A stretch of 64,000 nt of DNA, from positions 123,370,470-123,434,469 of the forward strand of contig CM043962.1 in NCBI GenBank assembly GCA_014529385.2. Direction: 5' to 3'. The notes below the pieces were generated by a model. The model was not told where the DNA came from, searched no databases, and saw only the letters and a program-made list of their open reading frames with translations. Below are positions 1 to 9,719 of this stretch, one piece after another. The number at the start of each line of letters is the position of its first letter. Position 1 is the stretch's first letter. The stretch is from Adiantum capillus-veneris (lineage: Eukaryota > Streptophyta > Polypodiopsida > Polypodiales > Pteridaceae). The position numbers and the translations under genes are program-made.

Positions 1-8
1 CTTCTTGG

Positions 9-440
9 TTGACGCAAGAGTATGAACGCAATATACGAGCTGCTTGGAACCATCTTCGTATGACCAAGAAAGATACAATAAATGCTTACTGTGAGAGATT
101 CTGGAGCTCTTTTCTACCCGCCTCTTCATTCAAGAAGATCTCGTTCAGAGAACAGATTGAGCAGTTCACCTTGGGTCTACCTACAAAGATCCGAGATCAC
201 TGCTTGGACCAGAAGTCCGCTTATATTCAGGAGTTGATGAGTCATGCGAAGCAGGGCTTTGCCATTCACTCTGGCAATCTGACCTACCCCACGAATGAGG
301 ACATGACACAACGAGCTGAACAAACTTCTGGGAATGAAAGTAGAAAGAAAAGGAGCAACCTAGAGAAAAAGGATGCACGACCCAAGCTTACTCCCCGGGA
401 GCCAGCTCGATTCATCAAGGAGGGGAAGTGCACAGAATGA
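9..440 (+). pseudogene. Gypsy gag fragment of element H
   Basis: A 143-residue reading frame with the helical, tryptophan-containing pattern of Ty3/gypsy gag capsid: an N-terminal stretch NIRAAWNHLRMTKKDTINAY, then YCERFW and an EQFTLGLPTKIRDHC segment. It ends in KEGKCTE followed by two stops, just where a CCHC zinc knuckle would be expected, so the knuckle is broken. The frame is probably open further left of the window, so position 9 is not a confident start. It belongs with the protease piece at 501. Confidence 0.6.
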
Positions 441-500
441 TAAGGACGACGACAGGCCTGAGAGTTCGAGAGCAGCTGAGGAACGTGGACAAAAGGCAAG

Positions 501-905
501 ATGAAAACAGGAGTGGTTCCAGATTGTGTGGGTACCGATCCCAACACCATGGACGAGAGTACAGAACTTTGCCAGGGTTGGGGTAAAGTAAAAGATCAAG
601 AGGCACTGATCTTCTTTGATGGAGGAGCCAAGGCAAACTTCATTTCACCAGAATTGACGACGCGGCTCGAGATCATTCCCAATCGGATGGGACCACTTGC
701 GGAGGCAGTTCTAGCGGCACCCAGCAGGGACGTAGGCATTACACCTGTCATTGGCAAACTTCGGTTGCATTGTCAGGGGTATTCGGGGCATGAGGACTTC
801 TTCATAATACCTTTGTAGGGTTGTGATGATCTCTTAGGGATTCCCTGGTACCACAAGAACAACGCCGTGGTCGATTATCGGGCAAGGAAAGCGACATTGA
901 CTACA
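501..905 (+). pseudogene. Retropepsin-like protease remnant of element H
   Basis: The reading frame contains ALIFFDGGAKANFISPEL, matching the active-site region of gypsy retropepsins where D-S/T-G-A is usual; here the second residue is Gly. After an in-frame TAG at 816-818 the frame continues with CDDLLGIPWYHKNNAVVDY, which matches the conserved ILG-x-x-W second half of these proteases. The stop and altered active site make it nonfunctional. Homology with element H ends near 899-905, where minus-strand family-A sequence begins. Confidence 0.7.
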
Positions 906-1933
906 GAGACGAGAGCAATCGCTACCGCCTTGTTGAGATCGATTGGATCGAGGACCTCGACATCGTACTTGATATACTCGTCCAATCCAAAGAGAAAAGC
1001 CTCTTTGCGCTCATCATCCGATTTTCGTAATTGAGTGCCTAGCTACAAAACACGATTAGAAAAATACATGACTGGCATACCATTTTGTTTGAGAGAGCGT
1101 CAATCGTCTTTCAATCGTGCAAGGTACTGAGGTGGCATAAACCGCGCCTTGAGCTTGTCTTGGAAATCACCCCAATCGAAGGAAAGGGGCGTGAATCCGT
1201 CGGCTTCCTCTAGGTGCGCGGCTAGCTGTGCCTCTTGCCATGCGTGGTACCAATTAATGGCATCACCGGCAAGGTACATAGCTGCCGTCAAAACTTTGCT
1301 ATTTCCTGTCTTCTTAGTTGTCGCAATATAAGCATTAAATTGATGCAACCACGAATAAATAACCGTAGCATCCATCTTACCGTCATACTTACGAAAAATC
1401 AACTTCTCTGTGACTGGATGGTTGGAATCCGCGTCGTGGCTTGCGCCACTTGAGGAACTCCCATGACCTTTGGGTGGTTCGGTCTTCAAGGCTAGGAGTT
1501 AGGCAAGCAATTCTTGAGTGCGTAGCTCCCTAAACCGGCTCGCGTTCGAAAGCAAGGCGCTTGTCTTCTTGTTGTGCGGCAAGTCTGGCGTTTCTTTCGT
1601 TACGCTCGCGGTCCTTGGCTACTTGCTCAGGGTCCTTAGCTGCTTGTTCTTCAGCAAGTCTTGCAATTCTTTCGTCGCGTTCACGGTCCCTAGCTTCTTG
1701 TTGTTCTGCTTTGCTTGCGAGTCGTGCCAATGCAACTCGATTCGTTTCTTGTTGTTGTGCCATCATCTCCAACATCGACTTGACCATCATCTCCATAAAA
1801 TGAGTGCAACTCATGGCGTAGATGGCGAAGGGGGAGGGTCGAAAAAGTTTCCTGGTGGGAAAAAATCTTCGCCGCTTCTCTCATGCTCATCACCTGTATG
1901 CAAATTATCCATTCCGCTTCGGGTGACGACCAT
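899..1933 (-). pseudogene. Decayed family-A gag
   Basis: The minus strand encodes the stretch HDADSNHPVTEKLIFRKYD through PPQYLARLKDD (1489-1100), nearly identical to the gag at 11172-12452. The start ATG is at 1933-1931 by comparison with MVVTQSGMD there. Frames are broken in the coiled-coil region (1530-1814) and near 1040-1100. The sequence stops at the position equivalent to about 12140 in the complete copy. Confidence 0.7.
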
Positions 1934-2365
1934 CCACTATGATCTTTGGTTCTTAAGTTCAAGAGGAACTTGGGTTCTTGACGGTCTTGGTTCTTGGGCT
2001 CTTGAGGATCTTGAGGTTCTTGAGGTTTTCTTTCGCTCGCAAATCGCGTTGGAGAAGGATCTTCTCTTCACCCGAGTTCTACTCCTCTCCGCAGGCGCAC
2101 CCCTTGGCGTCCTTGCGCTCACACGAAGGTTGCTTTTTCCCACCTCACGTCGATTGGCCGACCGCTAAGTGCACGGTCTGCTCTCAATGAGTGAAAAGAG
2201 ACACAAGGGAAGGCTGAACAAGCCCTTCTTTCTTGGGATTCCTGTCACTCTTCAACAAAACACGATTAGGAATCGACACGCCCAAGCGAGCTTGGGTTCG
2301 TGCGACCTTAACAAGCAAAAAAATTCTTGTGGTTCTTTCTTTGAGTGATACAGAACACTGCCAAA

Positions 2366-2377
2366 ACTCTGATACCA
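2366..2377 (-). other. Primer-binding site (iMet type) of truncated family-A copy
   Basis: On the minus strand this reads TGGTATCAGAGT, one mismatch from TGGTATCAGAGC, the usual plant primer site complementary to the 3' end of initiator tRNA-Met. It sits one base from the LTR end at 2379, as expected for a 5' LTR. Confidence 0.7.
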
Positions 2378-2378
2378 A

Positions 2379-3602
2379 TGTTAGGTGCAACGGAATGATT
2401 GTTTGCACTTTACTCGAGATGAGTGCTCCGAACTTGACTCAAGGTTCCTTTTAGTTCTTATGGAAGGGAGAGCCTTCCGTTCTTAATGGAAAGTGCTATG
2501 GTCATGAACAAAGTGAATGGACAATGTGCGTGCAAGTGTATGAGACTGAGAGATAGAGAGAGAGGAGAGATACAACACCAGAGACGTTGTAAAATCCTCC
2601 TCCGAAGGCCCCACTCTCGTCGGCGAGAGTGGTCTACTTTTGATTGCACAAAGGTGTACAATGATGATGCATGTACTGATGCAATCGGGGACTATGCCGA
2701 TGACGACGACGGTGATGACGACGATGACTTGATGGCTGAAATCTGAGATCTTCTAATTGCTGAATTTCGGGACTATTTCGGTGGCTGAAAATGACTGTTT
2801 TGGCTGCGTTTTCATGGGCTGGAATTGGGGGTTCTTCTGCTACCAATTAGGGCTGATCTGGTACTGTTTCATCTCCTGAAAATCTGCGTTTTTGGCTGCT
2901 GAATATCTGCGTTTTTAGGGCTGATGTTGCTGGCTGAAAACGCTGAGAGTTGCAGGGCTTGCTGGCGTTTTTGGGCTGAAAACGCTGAGGCCTTGCAGAG
3001 GTTGCTAGCGATCCAAAAACACTAATGGATGGGAATGGAAAACGCTAGCAAACACTGATGCATTTGCTGGCCATTTGGTAGATCTGCTACTGCTGGGGGT
3101 CTGGGAGATGAAGGCGACCATGCAAGAGGTGGAAACGCCAAGGCTGAAGTGCGGCGAGGATGGGGATCCAAAAACGCTAGGGTGCTGAGGGGGTACTGCT
3201 GAGAAGTTGCCTATTGAGCGGGAAGCTCCTGCTGCCTCTTTTGCTAGAAAGTGCTAACTTGAATTTGCTTATATATTAATTTAGCAAAATTACCCTACCT
3301 ACTTATGTTGGAAAGTCACTTAAAAATAATAAGTGAAAATAACCAAAAATAGGGAAAATAGGCTAAATGCACTGGAAAATTCCCCTGACTGAATCTGATG
3401 GATTCTGAAGGGAATATTGATGATCATGTTGTGTGCAACCAGAGGATATGCATCTATGCTAAGTGGCTGGGCATGCACGGTCTACGAATAGACTCACAAA
3501 AGTGCCGGATCACTGCTAATCTAGACTTGACTGGACTGACTGAACCCTGTTATGCTATAGCTTGTCCATGGACACATAGGGTTGGGATGTGTCACGTGAA
3601 AC
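2379..3602 (-). repeat. Family-A LTR (5' LTR of truncated copy)
   Basis: Homologous along its length to the LTRs at 7171-8413, 9387-10674 and 13469-14751, in opposite orientation. It carries the same TATA-like region, repeated GCGTTTT motifs and hairpin (2611-2632). The outer end reads TTTCACGTGACAC where other copies have TGTCACGTGACAC, so the terminal TG has mutated or the boundary is ragged. Confidence 0.8.
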
Positions 3603-3793
3603 TTCTTCGGACTGTGTTCGTACTACAGGCGGTTCATTCGAAAGTTTGCAGAGGTTGATTCCCCTTTGCATATCTTGACACAAAAGGAGTCCCTTTCTCG
3701 TGGGGATCCACAAAGGTGACTGCCTTTCAAACATACAAAGAGAAATTGACTACGGGACCAGTTTTGACTTTGCCGGATTTGCAGAAGCCATTT
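3603..3793 (+). pseudogene. Reverse transcriptase C-terminal fragment of element H
   Basis: The frame reads LCSYYRRFIRKFAEVDSPLH, then SWGSTKVTAFQTYKEKL and TGPVLTLPDLQKPF. This is the thumb/connection of Ty3/gypsy RT just before RNase H (family pattern YYRRFI, F-x-W, AF-x-x-L-K, PVL-x-x-PD). It is interrupted exactly at the solo LTR at 3794 and resumes at 5077 with FEVYCDACG. The palm with the Y-x-DD motif is missing. Confidence 0.8.
3789..3793. repeat. Target-site duplication CATTT, left copy
   Basis: CATTT at 3789-3793 and again at 5072-5076 bracket the LTR at 3794-5071. Removing the LTR and one TSD copy restores the RT/RNase H junction of element H. Confidence 0.85.
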
Positions 3794-4014
3794 TGTCACA
3801 AAACGGGAGCGTCCACGAGCACTTAGAAAATCTGAAAATTATAATTCTTTGAAAACATGAGAGAAGGGAGAAGATCGACACAGTATTGGGGACCAGAAGA
3901 TGGGCTGGTCCCCCCCCCCGTTAAGAGTATTCTTTTATTCAAGGAGAATTCTTATACAAGCACGAGAACCCGAGGAAACCCCTCCGTTCTGTAATCTTAG
4001 ACCCGAAGGTCGTG

Positions 4015-4160
4015 CTTTCCCGTAAAGGGCTTGGGCACAAGGCCGTTCCTTCCCGTAAGGGACTTAGGCGCGAAGCCGTACTTTCTCGTAAGAGACTTAG
4101 GCGTGAAGCCGTACTTTCCCGTAAGGGACTTAGGCATGAAGTTGTACTTCCCGTGAAGGG
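4015..4160. repeat. 33-bp tandem repeat inside family-B LTR
   Basis: About four units share the core CCCGTAAGGGACTTAGGC followed by GAAGCCGTA, with scattered substitutions. They lie downstream of the minus-strand TATA box, so they would be in the transcribed R/U5 part of the LTR. Because the unit is a multiple of three, several frames stay open across it; I do not consider these genes. Confidence 0.75.
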
Positions 4161-4358
4161 CCTTCCCGTAAGACGGGAGATTCCTGCAAAACAAACCACA
4201 CAAACACGCGACAACAATTCGTATGGCGAATCCACAATAGACACCTGTCGTTCTTGCGCGAGAAAAGCGACTTCCGTGCTTCGTAGTCTCGCGATCTCTT
4301 GCGGCAGAGTTTTCTCTTGCTGATGTTGGTACCTCCCGTGAGTGAGGGCATGTGGTGC

Positions 4359-4365
4359 TTTTATA
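4359..4365 (-). promoter_or_regulatory. TATA box of family-B LTR
   Basis: The minus strand reads GAGCTATAAAAGCACC. With the AATAAA about 420 bases downstream it sets the LTR orientation. Confidence 0.55.
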
Positions 4366-5076
4366 GCTCCCTGGCCACGGCACGAATAACTGCTCGCGTA
4401 GAGATCGCGGCCTTTTTTTTTTCTTCTTTTTTTTTCTTCTTTTTTTTTTGCGCTGTTCTACCCATAATAGGGAGAGAGAATTCGCTGGCTGGTTTTGTTG
4501 CTTTATCTTCTAAGTGGCTGCCCACTTATTAAGTGGGCGGTCGGCATATTTTAAAATTGGTCTGAACCTACCCAAAAACTCAATAAAACCTTATAAGTTA
4601 AAACCAATGCATTTAACAACACTTCCCAGGCGTCCCTGGATGCAACCACATGCACGAATGCAATGCAAACATAGATTCCTCGCGGGAAAGCGTCTGCCTT
4701 CCCACGATTGTTCCTGCTTTTCATAAAAATCTTCATTGAACCCATCTTTATTCTTGTGCTTGCGTTCTTACGCGTATTTTCTTACTCAGTTCGGATTTCC
4801 TCCTTAGCCTACAGGATGCCCCCTTATTGATGCACCCGTCACCCATCATGTGACGCATCAGGGGCACTCGTAACCCGGCCCTTTCCACCGAACTTACGAA
4901 AACTCCTTCGCGATGTTTACCGTCACCCATCAAATGACACATCAGAGTTGTCCGTTCCTAATGGCAATTCCTATAGCTACAATCTTTTTAACAGTTCTTA
5001 GTGCACATAATAAAATATCCTTAAAAAAAGATTTAATCATTAAAAATAAGAAAATAGTCCAATTAGCAACACATTT

Positions 5077-6898
5077 GAAGTATATTGTGATGCTTGTGGT
5101 CGTAGTCTGGGTGCGGTCTTAATGCAAGAAGGCCATGTCATTGCTTACGAGAGCCGATTGTTCTCAAGGCCGGAGAGATCACAGCACAGATTTATGAGAA
5201 AGAGCGTTTGGCGGTTATCCATGCTCTTACTCAGTGGCGGCATTACCTACTCGGAGCAGATTTTACTGTCTTTACAGACCATCAGAGTTTGTGCTACTTC
5301 TTGTCACAAAAGCAGCTTTCGGAAAAGCAGATGCGGTGGGCGAACATCTTGTCACAGTTTCACTTCCAGATTGTCCATGTGCAAGGACAGAAGAATGAGG
5401 TGGGAAATGCTTTGTCTCGAAAGCCATTGGTTCTGGCTATTTCCACGATACATCATAGGAGCTTCGAGGATATGGTCGACCAGTATGCCACAGATACAAA
5501 TTTTGCTGATATTTTCACACGGATGCGGGATGGGGAGACAGTAGCAGGATACTCCATTCGGGAAGGCTACTTGATGAGAAAAACATGTTGTGCGTTACAC
5601 AGCCGTTGAGGGAAAAGGTTATGACTGAATGCCACTGTCCGCCTTTTATGGGTCTCCGTGGCATTGCTACCACCATGAAAGGGGTAGAGAGATACTTCTT
5701 TTGGCCGAGACTCAAGAAGGATGTGGAAGAGTTTGTGCGCAGTTGCTTAGTATGCCAGAAGGTCAAGTTTGACATGCATAAGGCACAGGGATTGTTACAG
5801 CCTTTACCCATACCCACCTGCCCTTGGGAAAGTACTGCAATGGAATTCATTTTTGATCTCCCGAGAACACAGAGTGGTCACGATGGTATCTGGACTGTTA
5901 TTGACAGATTTAGCAAACAGGCTCATTTCATTCCAGTGAAGAAAACAATCAAGCCGGATCACTTAGCAAGACTGTTTGTGGCCCAGATCTTCAAATTACA
6001 TGGCATGCCTAAGACGATTGTCTCCGACAGAGACCCCAAATTTACGAGTTTGTTTTGGAAGGCAATTTGGGAGAATATTGGCATGCAGTTGCAGTTCTCG
6101 TCATCGTTCCACCCGCAGACTGATGGGCAATCTGAGATTGCAAATTCAGTGGTTCTAAATTTATTGAAGTCTTATATCTCAGATCAGAAGACTCAATGGG
6201 AAAAGTACTTACCTTTGGTGGAATTTGCCTACAATAACACGATACACTCTTTGACAGGGAAGGCGCCATTTGAGATTGTTGAAGGTGCTGCAAAGGTTCC
6301 ACCCTTCCTAAGCACGAAAGATAAGATTTTTGAAGCGGATGAATATACGCAAGATTTGGATACGGCTTTTGCCAAGGTTCGCGAGACTTTGCAGAAGTCT
6401 CAAGAACGACAGAAAAAGGCAGCGGATCGCCATCGTCGCGACTTGAAATTGAAGAAGGATGATTGGGTGCTCTTACGTTTTGGGAAGGCACGCCTCAGAA
6501 AGAAAAAGGGAAAGGAGAGGCTTTTTCCAAAGCTTAGTATGCGATACTACGGACCTTTCCAGATCACTGAGAGGATAAATGATGTCTCCTTCCAATTGAA
6601 ACTGCCAGATACTTGGAGGATTCACAATGCATTTCATGTGAGTCTCTTCAAACCTTTTAAGGGTGATGTGCCTGATGATGGGGAGCCTAATGAGCAACCC
6701 AAAGTGGAAGAAAACGAGGAGATCCTTGTTCCTGAACGGATTTTGGCACATAAGGATACGAAGAATAAAGGTAAAGTCTGAAGGTGGTTCTTGGTTAAGT
6801 TCAAAAACTATCCTGCATTGGATGCGAAGTGGAAGGAGGAGAAGGACCTAGCAGATACTCCTCAAATTGTGAAACTTTACCTCGATGCTTTTGGTTAG
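5077..6898 (+). pseudogene. RNase H-integrase-chromodomain part of element H pol
   Basis: RNase H is seen in FEVYCDACGRSLGAVLMQ, YEKERLAVIHAL and FTDHQSLCYFL, with a frameshift near 5195-5210 and another break near 5585-5605. Integrase follows: the zinc finger has lost a His (FMGLRG where FMGHRG is usual) but keeps CLVCQK. The catalytic core shows AMEFIFDLP, where the first catalytic Asp is usually in MDFI, then TIVSDRDPKF and TDGQSEIAN. After an in-frame TGA at 6779-6781 the frame continues as a chromodomain (RWFLVKFKNYPALDAKW) to TAG at 6896-6898. In life this polyprotein would copy and integrate the element, with the chromodomain steering integration to chromatin. Confidence 0.85.
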
Positions 6899-7170
6899 CA
6901 TAGTCTACTCCAAATGGAACCCAGAATTCAGCTTGGCCGGAGATCTGGTGCAATGGGATGCACAAGAGGGGAGTCACTCCGCTCCTTTGTCAACAGATGC
7001 CTTGATTTAGATACTAGAGTCACTGATGTCTCTTTGAGCTTCAGAGATACCAAAAGCTGACAGTATTCTGCTGTATGACTTTATGAAATGGAATTCCTGA
7101 TTATGATACTGATTTGTTCTTGACTTCTTTTAAGTGCAGGAACTGATAGACGAAATGACTGCAGTATTTT
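6899..7170 (+). other. 3' untranslated part of element H, left of solo LTR
   Basis: No gene is seen. It continues element H after the chromodomain stop, up to the ATTTT duplication at 7166-7170. Confidence 0.6.
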
Positions 7171-8413
7171 TGTCACGTGACACATCCAACCCTATGTGTC
7201 TGTGGACAAGCTACAACATGATTAGGGTTCAATCAGTCCAATCAGTCTAGATTAGAAGTGATCTGGCACTTTTGTGAGTCTATTAGTAGATCGTGCATGC
7301 CCAGACACTTAGTATAGATGCATATCCTCTGGTTGCACACAGCATGATCATCAATATTCCCATCAGAATCCATTAGAATCAGTTAGGGGATTTTTTCAGT
7401 GCATTTAGCCTATTTTACCTATTTTTGGCATTTTTCACTTATTAATTTAAGTGACTTTCCAACAAAAGTAGGTAGGGCAATTTGGGTAAGAAAATATATA
7501 AGCAAACCAAAGTTAGCACTAAATGGCAGAAGAGGCAACAGGAGCCAAGCTCAGCAGGCAACTTCTCAACAGAACCTTGGCGGTTTCCCCCTCCAAGCAA
7601 GAACCCCCATGCTAGCGTTTTCTGCATCAGCCATTCTCTAGCGTTTTCAAGATCTACCCATCGCTAGCAAGTTCAGACATCAGCGTTTTGCATCAGCCTT
7701 AATCGCCAGAAGAATTCACAGCTTCCCTAGCGTTTTTGCAAATCCAACCTCCCTAGCGTTTTTGAGAACATCAGCCCTGGCGTTTTTGAATGATCAGCCC
7801 AGCCTTGCAAATCCCAACCTTGGCAATTCCAAGGAGTAGAAGACCCGACAGTTTCAGCCTCGAAGAGTAGCAGATTCAGCCCCGGTAAGACCATCAGTTT
7901 TCAGCCTTGAAGATCCTCAGTTTTCAGGTCTAAACCTGCAGATTTTCAACGTCAAAGACCCACAGAAAACAGCCCCAAAAACAGCGTTTTTGGACTAGTC
8001 GCATATTTCAGCCCATAGCGTTTTTTGGACAGCAGTAGAAAGATTGCAGATTTCAGCCCTTAGGTCGACTTCTTCATCCCCGTCGTCATCGTCGACATAG
8101 CCTAGACTTGCATCGATCATTTGCATTCAGTTGTACCAGTTTGTGCAATCATAAGTAGACCGCTCTCGTCGACGAGAGTGGGGCCTTCGGAGGAGGGTTT
8201 TACAATGTCTCTGGTGTCGTATCTCTCTTCTCTCTCTATCTCTCAGTCTCATACACTTGCACCCACAATGTCCATTCACTTTGTTTGTGATTATAGCATT
8301 CTCTAATTAAGAACGGAAGGCTCTACCTTCCATAAGAACAAAAGGAACCTTGAGCACAGTTCGGAGCACTCATCTTAAGCAAAGCGCAAACATTCATTCC
8401 GCTGCACCTAACA
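7171..8413 (+). mobile_element. Family-A solo LTR with perfect TSD
   Basis: The unit begins TGTCACGTGACACATCC and ends GCACCTAACA, 1243 bp, and aligns with both LTRs of 9387-14751. ATTTT occurs at 7166-7170 and 8414-8418 as the target duplication. There is no primer site or gag after it, so it is a solo LTR left by recombination. It carries the family hairpin (8160-8181) and many GCGTTTT motifs. Confidence 0.9.
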
Positions 8414-8751
8414 ATTTTGGTCTGATTGATCTCGAACAGACATGGTTGCAATAGGGGTTACTCAATCGAACATCGATGAGGTCCCGATTGGACCTAGATG
8501 CAATTGCTAGCTACATTGCCAATAAATCATGCTCTAAGATCCGAATGAATGTTGAATGTCATGTGATGTCCTGCGATGTTTAGTGATGTCCTGTGATGTC
8601 GTGTGATGTGACTGTAGATTTGGTACATGTGCTAGATGTGTGTTCCTAGTATGTAGGTACTAACAGTCAGTGTCTGCTAAGACGGTTTATAGCTTCTTTC
8701 GGTTTTGCAGGTGTCATCGAGGGCGATTACAATGCTTTCAAGAGGGGGCTA
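8414..8751 (+). other. 3' untranslated part of element H with short tandem repeats and polypurine tract
   Basis: No ORF of note. At about 8555-8610 there are four or five copies of a TGATGTCCTGTGATGT-like unit. At 8738-8750 the purine-rich CAAGAGGGGGCTA precedes the LTR start and fits a polypurine tract. Confidence 0.55.
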
Positions 8752-9381
8752 TGTCACAAAGTGATGACGTGGCTACCGAGAGCAGACACTGCCAGAAACC
8801 ATGCAAAACCTAATTCCTGCCAGAAACCCTTATTTCTGGAAACCCTAACCCTAATGCTGGCTGAAACCCTAAATGTGGTGGAAACCCTAATTTTGGCGAC
8901 TGAATGCCACATGGCAAGCAGTACGGATTTCCGAAAAATGCGGCGGATTTTACAGAGCTGAAAAGCAGTCTCCTAGCGACACAAATTACCACCTTTTTGG
9001 CTACGCAATTTGGAGTTGTGAGAGAGAATGGATTTGCTTTATTTTTAAGAGAGAGAGAGAGGAATTTCGCTTTTGTTCTGGAAGCTTTTGGGGCTCTGCT
9101 TATGGGCATCCCTTGTAATCTTTAAATAAGCGGTGAGGGCTCCCTCTGCAGAGCATCTGGACGCAGAGTCTGAGAGTGAAACCCAAACCTCTCTCTTGTA
9201 CTTTGACATTGATTTAATACATAAAGAAATACCGAAAGGGGCGCCAGTGTTTTGGGGCCAATATCTCTAGGCACGGAACTCCGCCGGGCCAGTGCAAACC
9301 TATGGTGACCTGTGAATTGTTTTGAAGTGGTTATTTGGTGTTGTCGCATTGATTCTAGACTTGGAGTGTCCAAGTCTGTTA
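8752..9381 (+). repeat. 3' LTR of element H
   Basis: It starts TGTCACAAAG directly after the polypurine tract. Its U3 holds several AAACCCTAA (telo-box-like) motifs at about 8830-8895. A TTTAAATAAG core-promoter candidate lies near 9120. The right end is inferred as TGTTACA at about 9381, next to the TSD of the following element; there is no second copy in the window to confirm it. Confidence 0.6.
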
Positions 9382-9386
9382 CAGAG
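9382..9386. repeat. Target-site duplication CAGAG, left copy
   Basis: CAGAG immediately precedes TGTCACGTGA of the 5' LTR and recurs at 14752-14756 right after the 3' LTR. Confidence 0.9.
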
Positions 9387-9711
9387 TGTCACGTGACACA
9401 TCCCAACCCTATGTGTCCGTGGACAAGCTACAGCATAACAGGGTTCAGTCAGTCCAGTCAAGTCTAGATTAGCAGTGATCTCGCACTTTTGTGAGTCTAT
9501 TCGTAGACCGTGCATGCCCAGTCACTTAGCATAGATGCATATCCTCCGGTTGCACACAGCATGATCATCAGAATTCCCATCAGAATCCATTAGCATCAGT
9601 TAGGGGAATTTTCCAGTGCATTTAGCCTATTTTCCTATTTATTGGTATTTTCACTTATTATTTTTAAGTGACTTGCCAACAAAAGTAGGTAGGGCAATTT
9701 TGCTAAGTTAA

Positions 9712-9719
9712 TATATAAG
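9712..9719 (+). promoter_or_regulatory. TATA box of family-A LTR
   Basis: TATATAAG within GTTAATATATAAGCAAACC. The same sequence is found in the 3' LTR near 13785 and, with changes, in the solo LTR near 7495. Confidence 0.6.

Larger units (their letters stand above)
899..3602 (-). mobile_element. Family-A TR-GAG-like retrotransposon, 5' half only
   Basis: Read on the minus strand this has an LTR (3602 to 2379), a primer-binding-like site (2377-2366), a leader, and a gag start at 1933 running to about 899. It is colinear with the complete element at 9387-14751. Protease, 3' end and 3' LTR are absent, and the next sequence on both sides is element H (protease left, RT thumb right). The RT core of element H, of the order of 1 kb, is also missing, so this is an insertion plus deletion rather than a simple insertion. 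Confidence 0.75.
3794..5071 (-). mobile_element. Family-B solo LTR
   Basis: A 1278-bp unit with TG...CA ends and a perfect 5-bp TSD. Orientation is minus: a TATA box (TATAAAA, 4365-4359) and a downstream AATAAA (3939-3934) lie in the correct order on that strand, with a 33-bp minisatellite between them. There is no internal coding region, so this is the usual LTR-LTR recombination product. A partial relative lies at 14840-15576. Confidence 0.8.
1..9381 (+). mobile_element. Ty3/gypsy chromovirus (element H), decayed host of nested insertions
   Basis: Plus-strand coding pieces occur in the order gag (from 9), protease (501-905), RT thumb/connection (3603-3793), RNase H-integrase-chromodomain (5077-6898), a polypurine-like tract (8740-8750) and an LTR starting TGTCACAAAG at 8752. 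This is the gag-PR-RT-RH-IN order of Ty3/gypsy, and the chromodomain places it among chromoviruses. The 5' LTR lies outside the window. The element is interrupted by a truncated family-A copy (899-3602), a family-B solo LTR (3794-5071) and a family-A solo LTR (7171-8413). A complete family-A element (9387-14751) follows within a few bases of its right end. Frameshifts and in-frame stops show it is dead. Confidence 0.85.

Noticed and set aside
1518-2168. 216-residue plus-strand frame
   Set aside because: It is the antisense of the family-A gag and leader on the other strand; Leu/Ser/Cys-rich with no domain.
3939-4383. Repeat-protein frames (ESTASRLSPLR units)
   Set aside because: Produced by the 33-bp minisatellite in an LTR; open in several frames on both strands.
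8830-8895. Interstitial telomere
   Set aside because: Only isolated AAACCCTAA words, not a tandem telomeric array; they sit inside an LTR.
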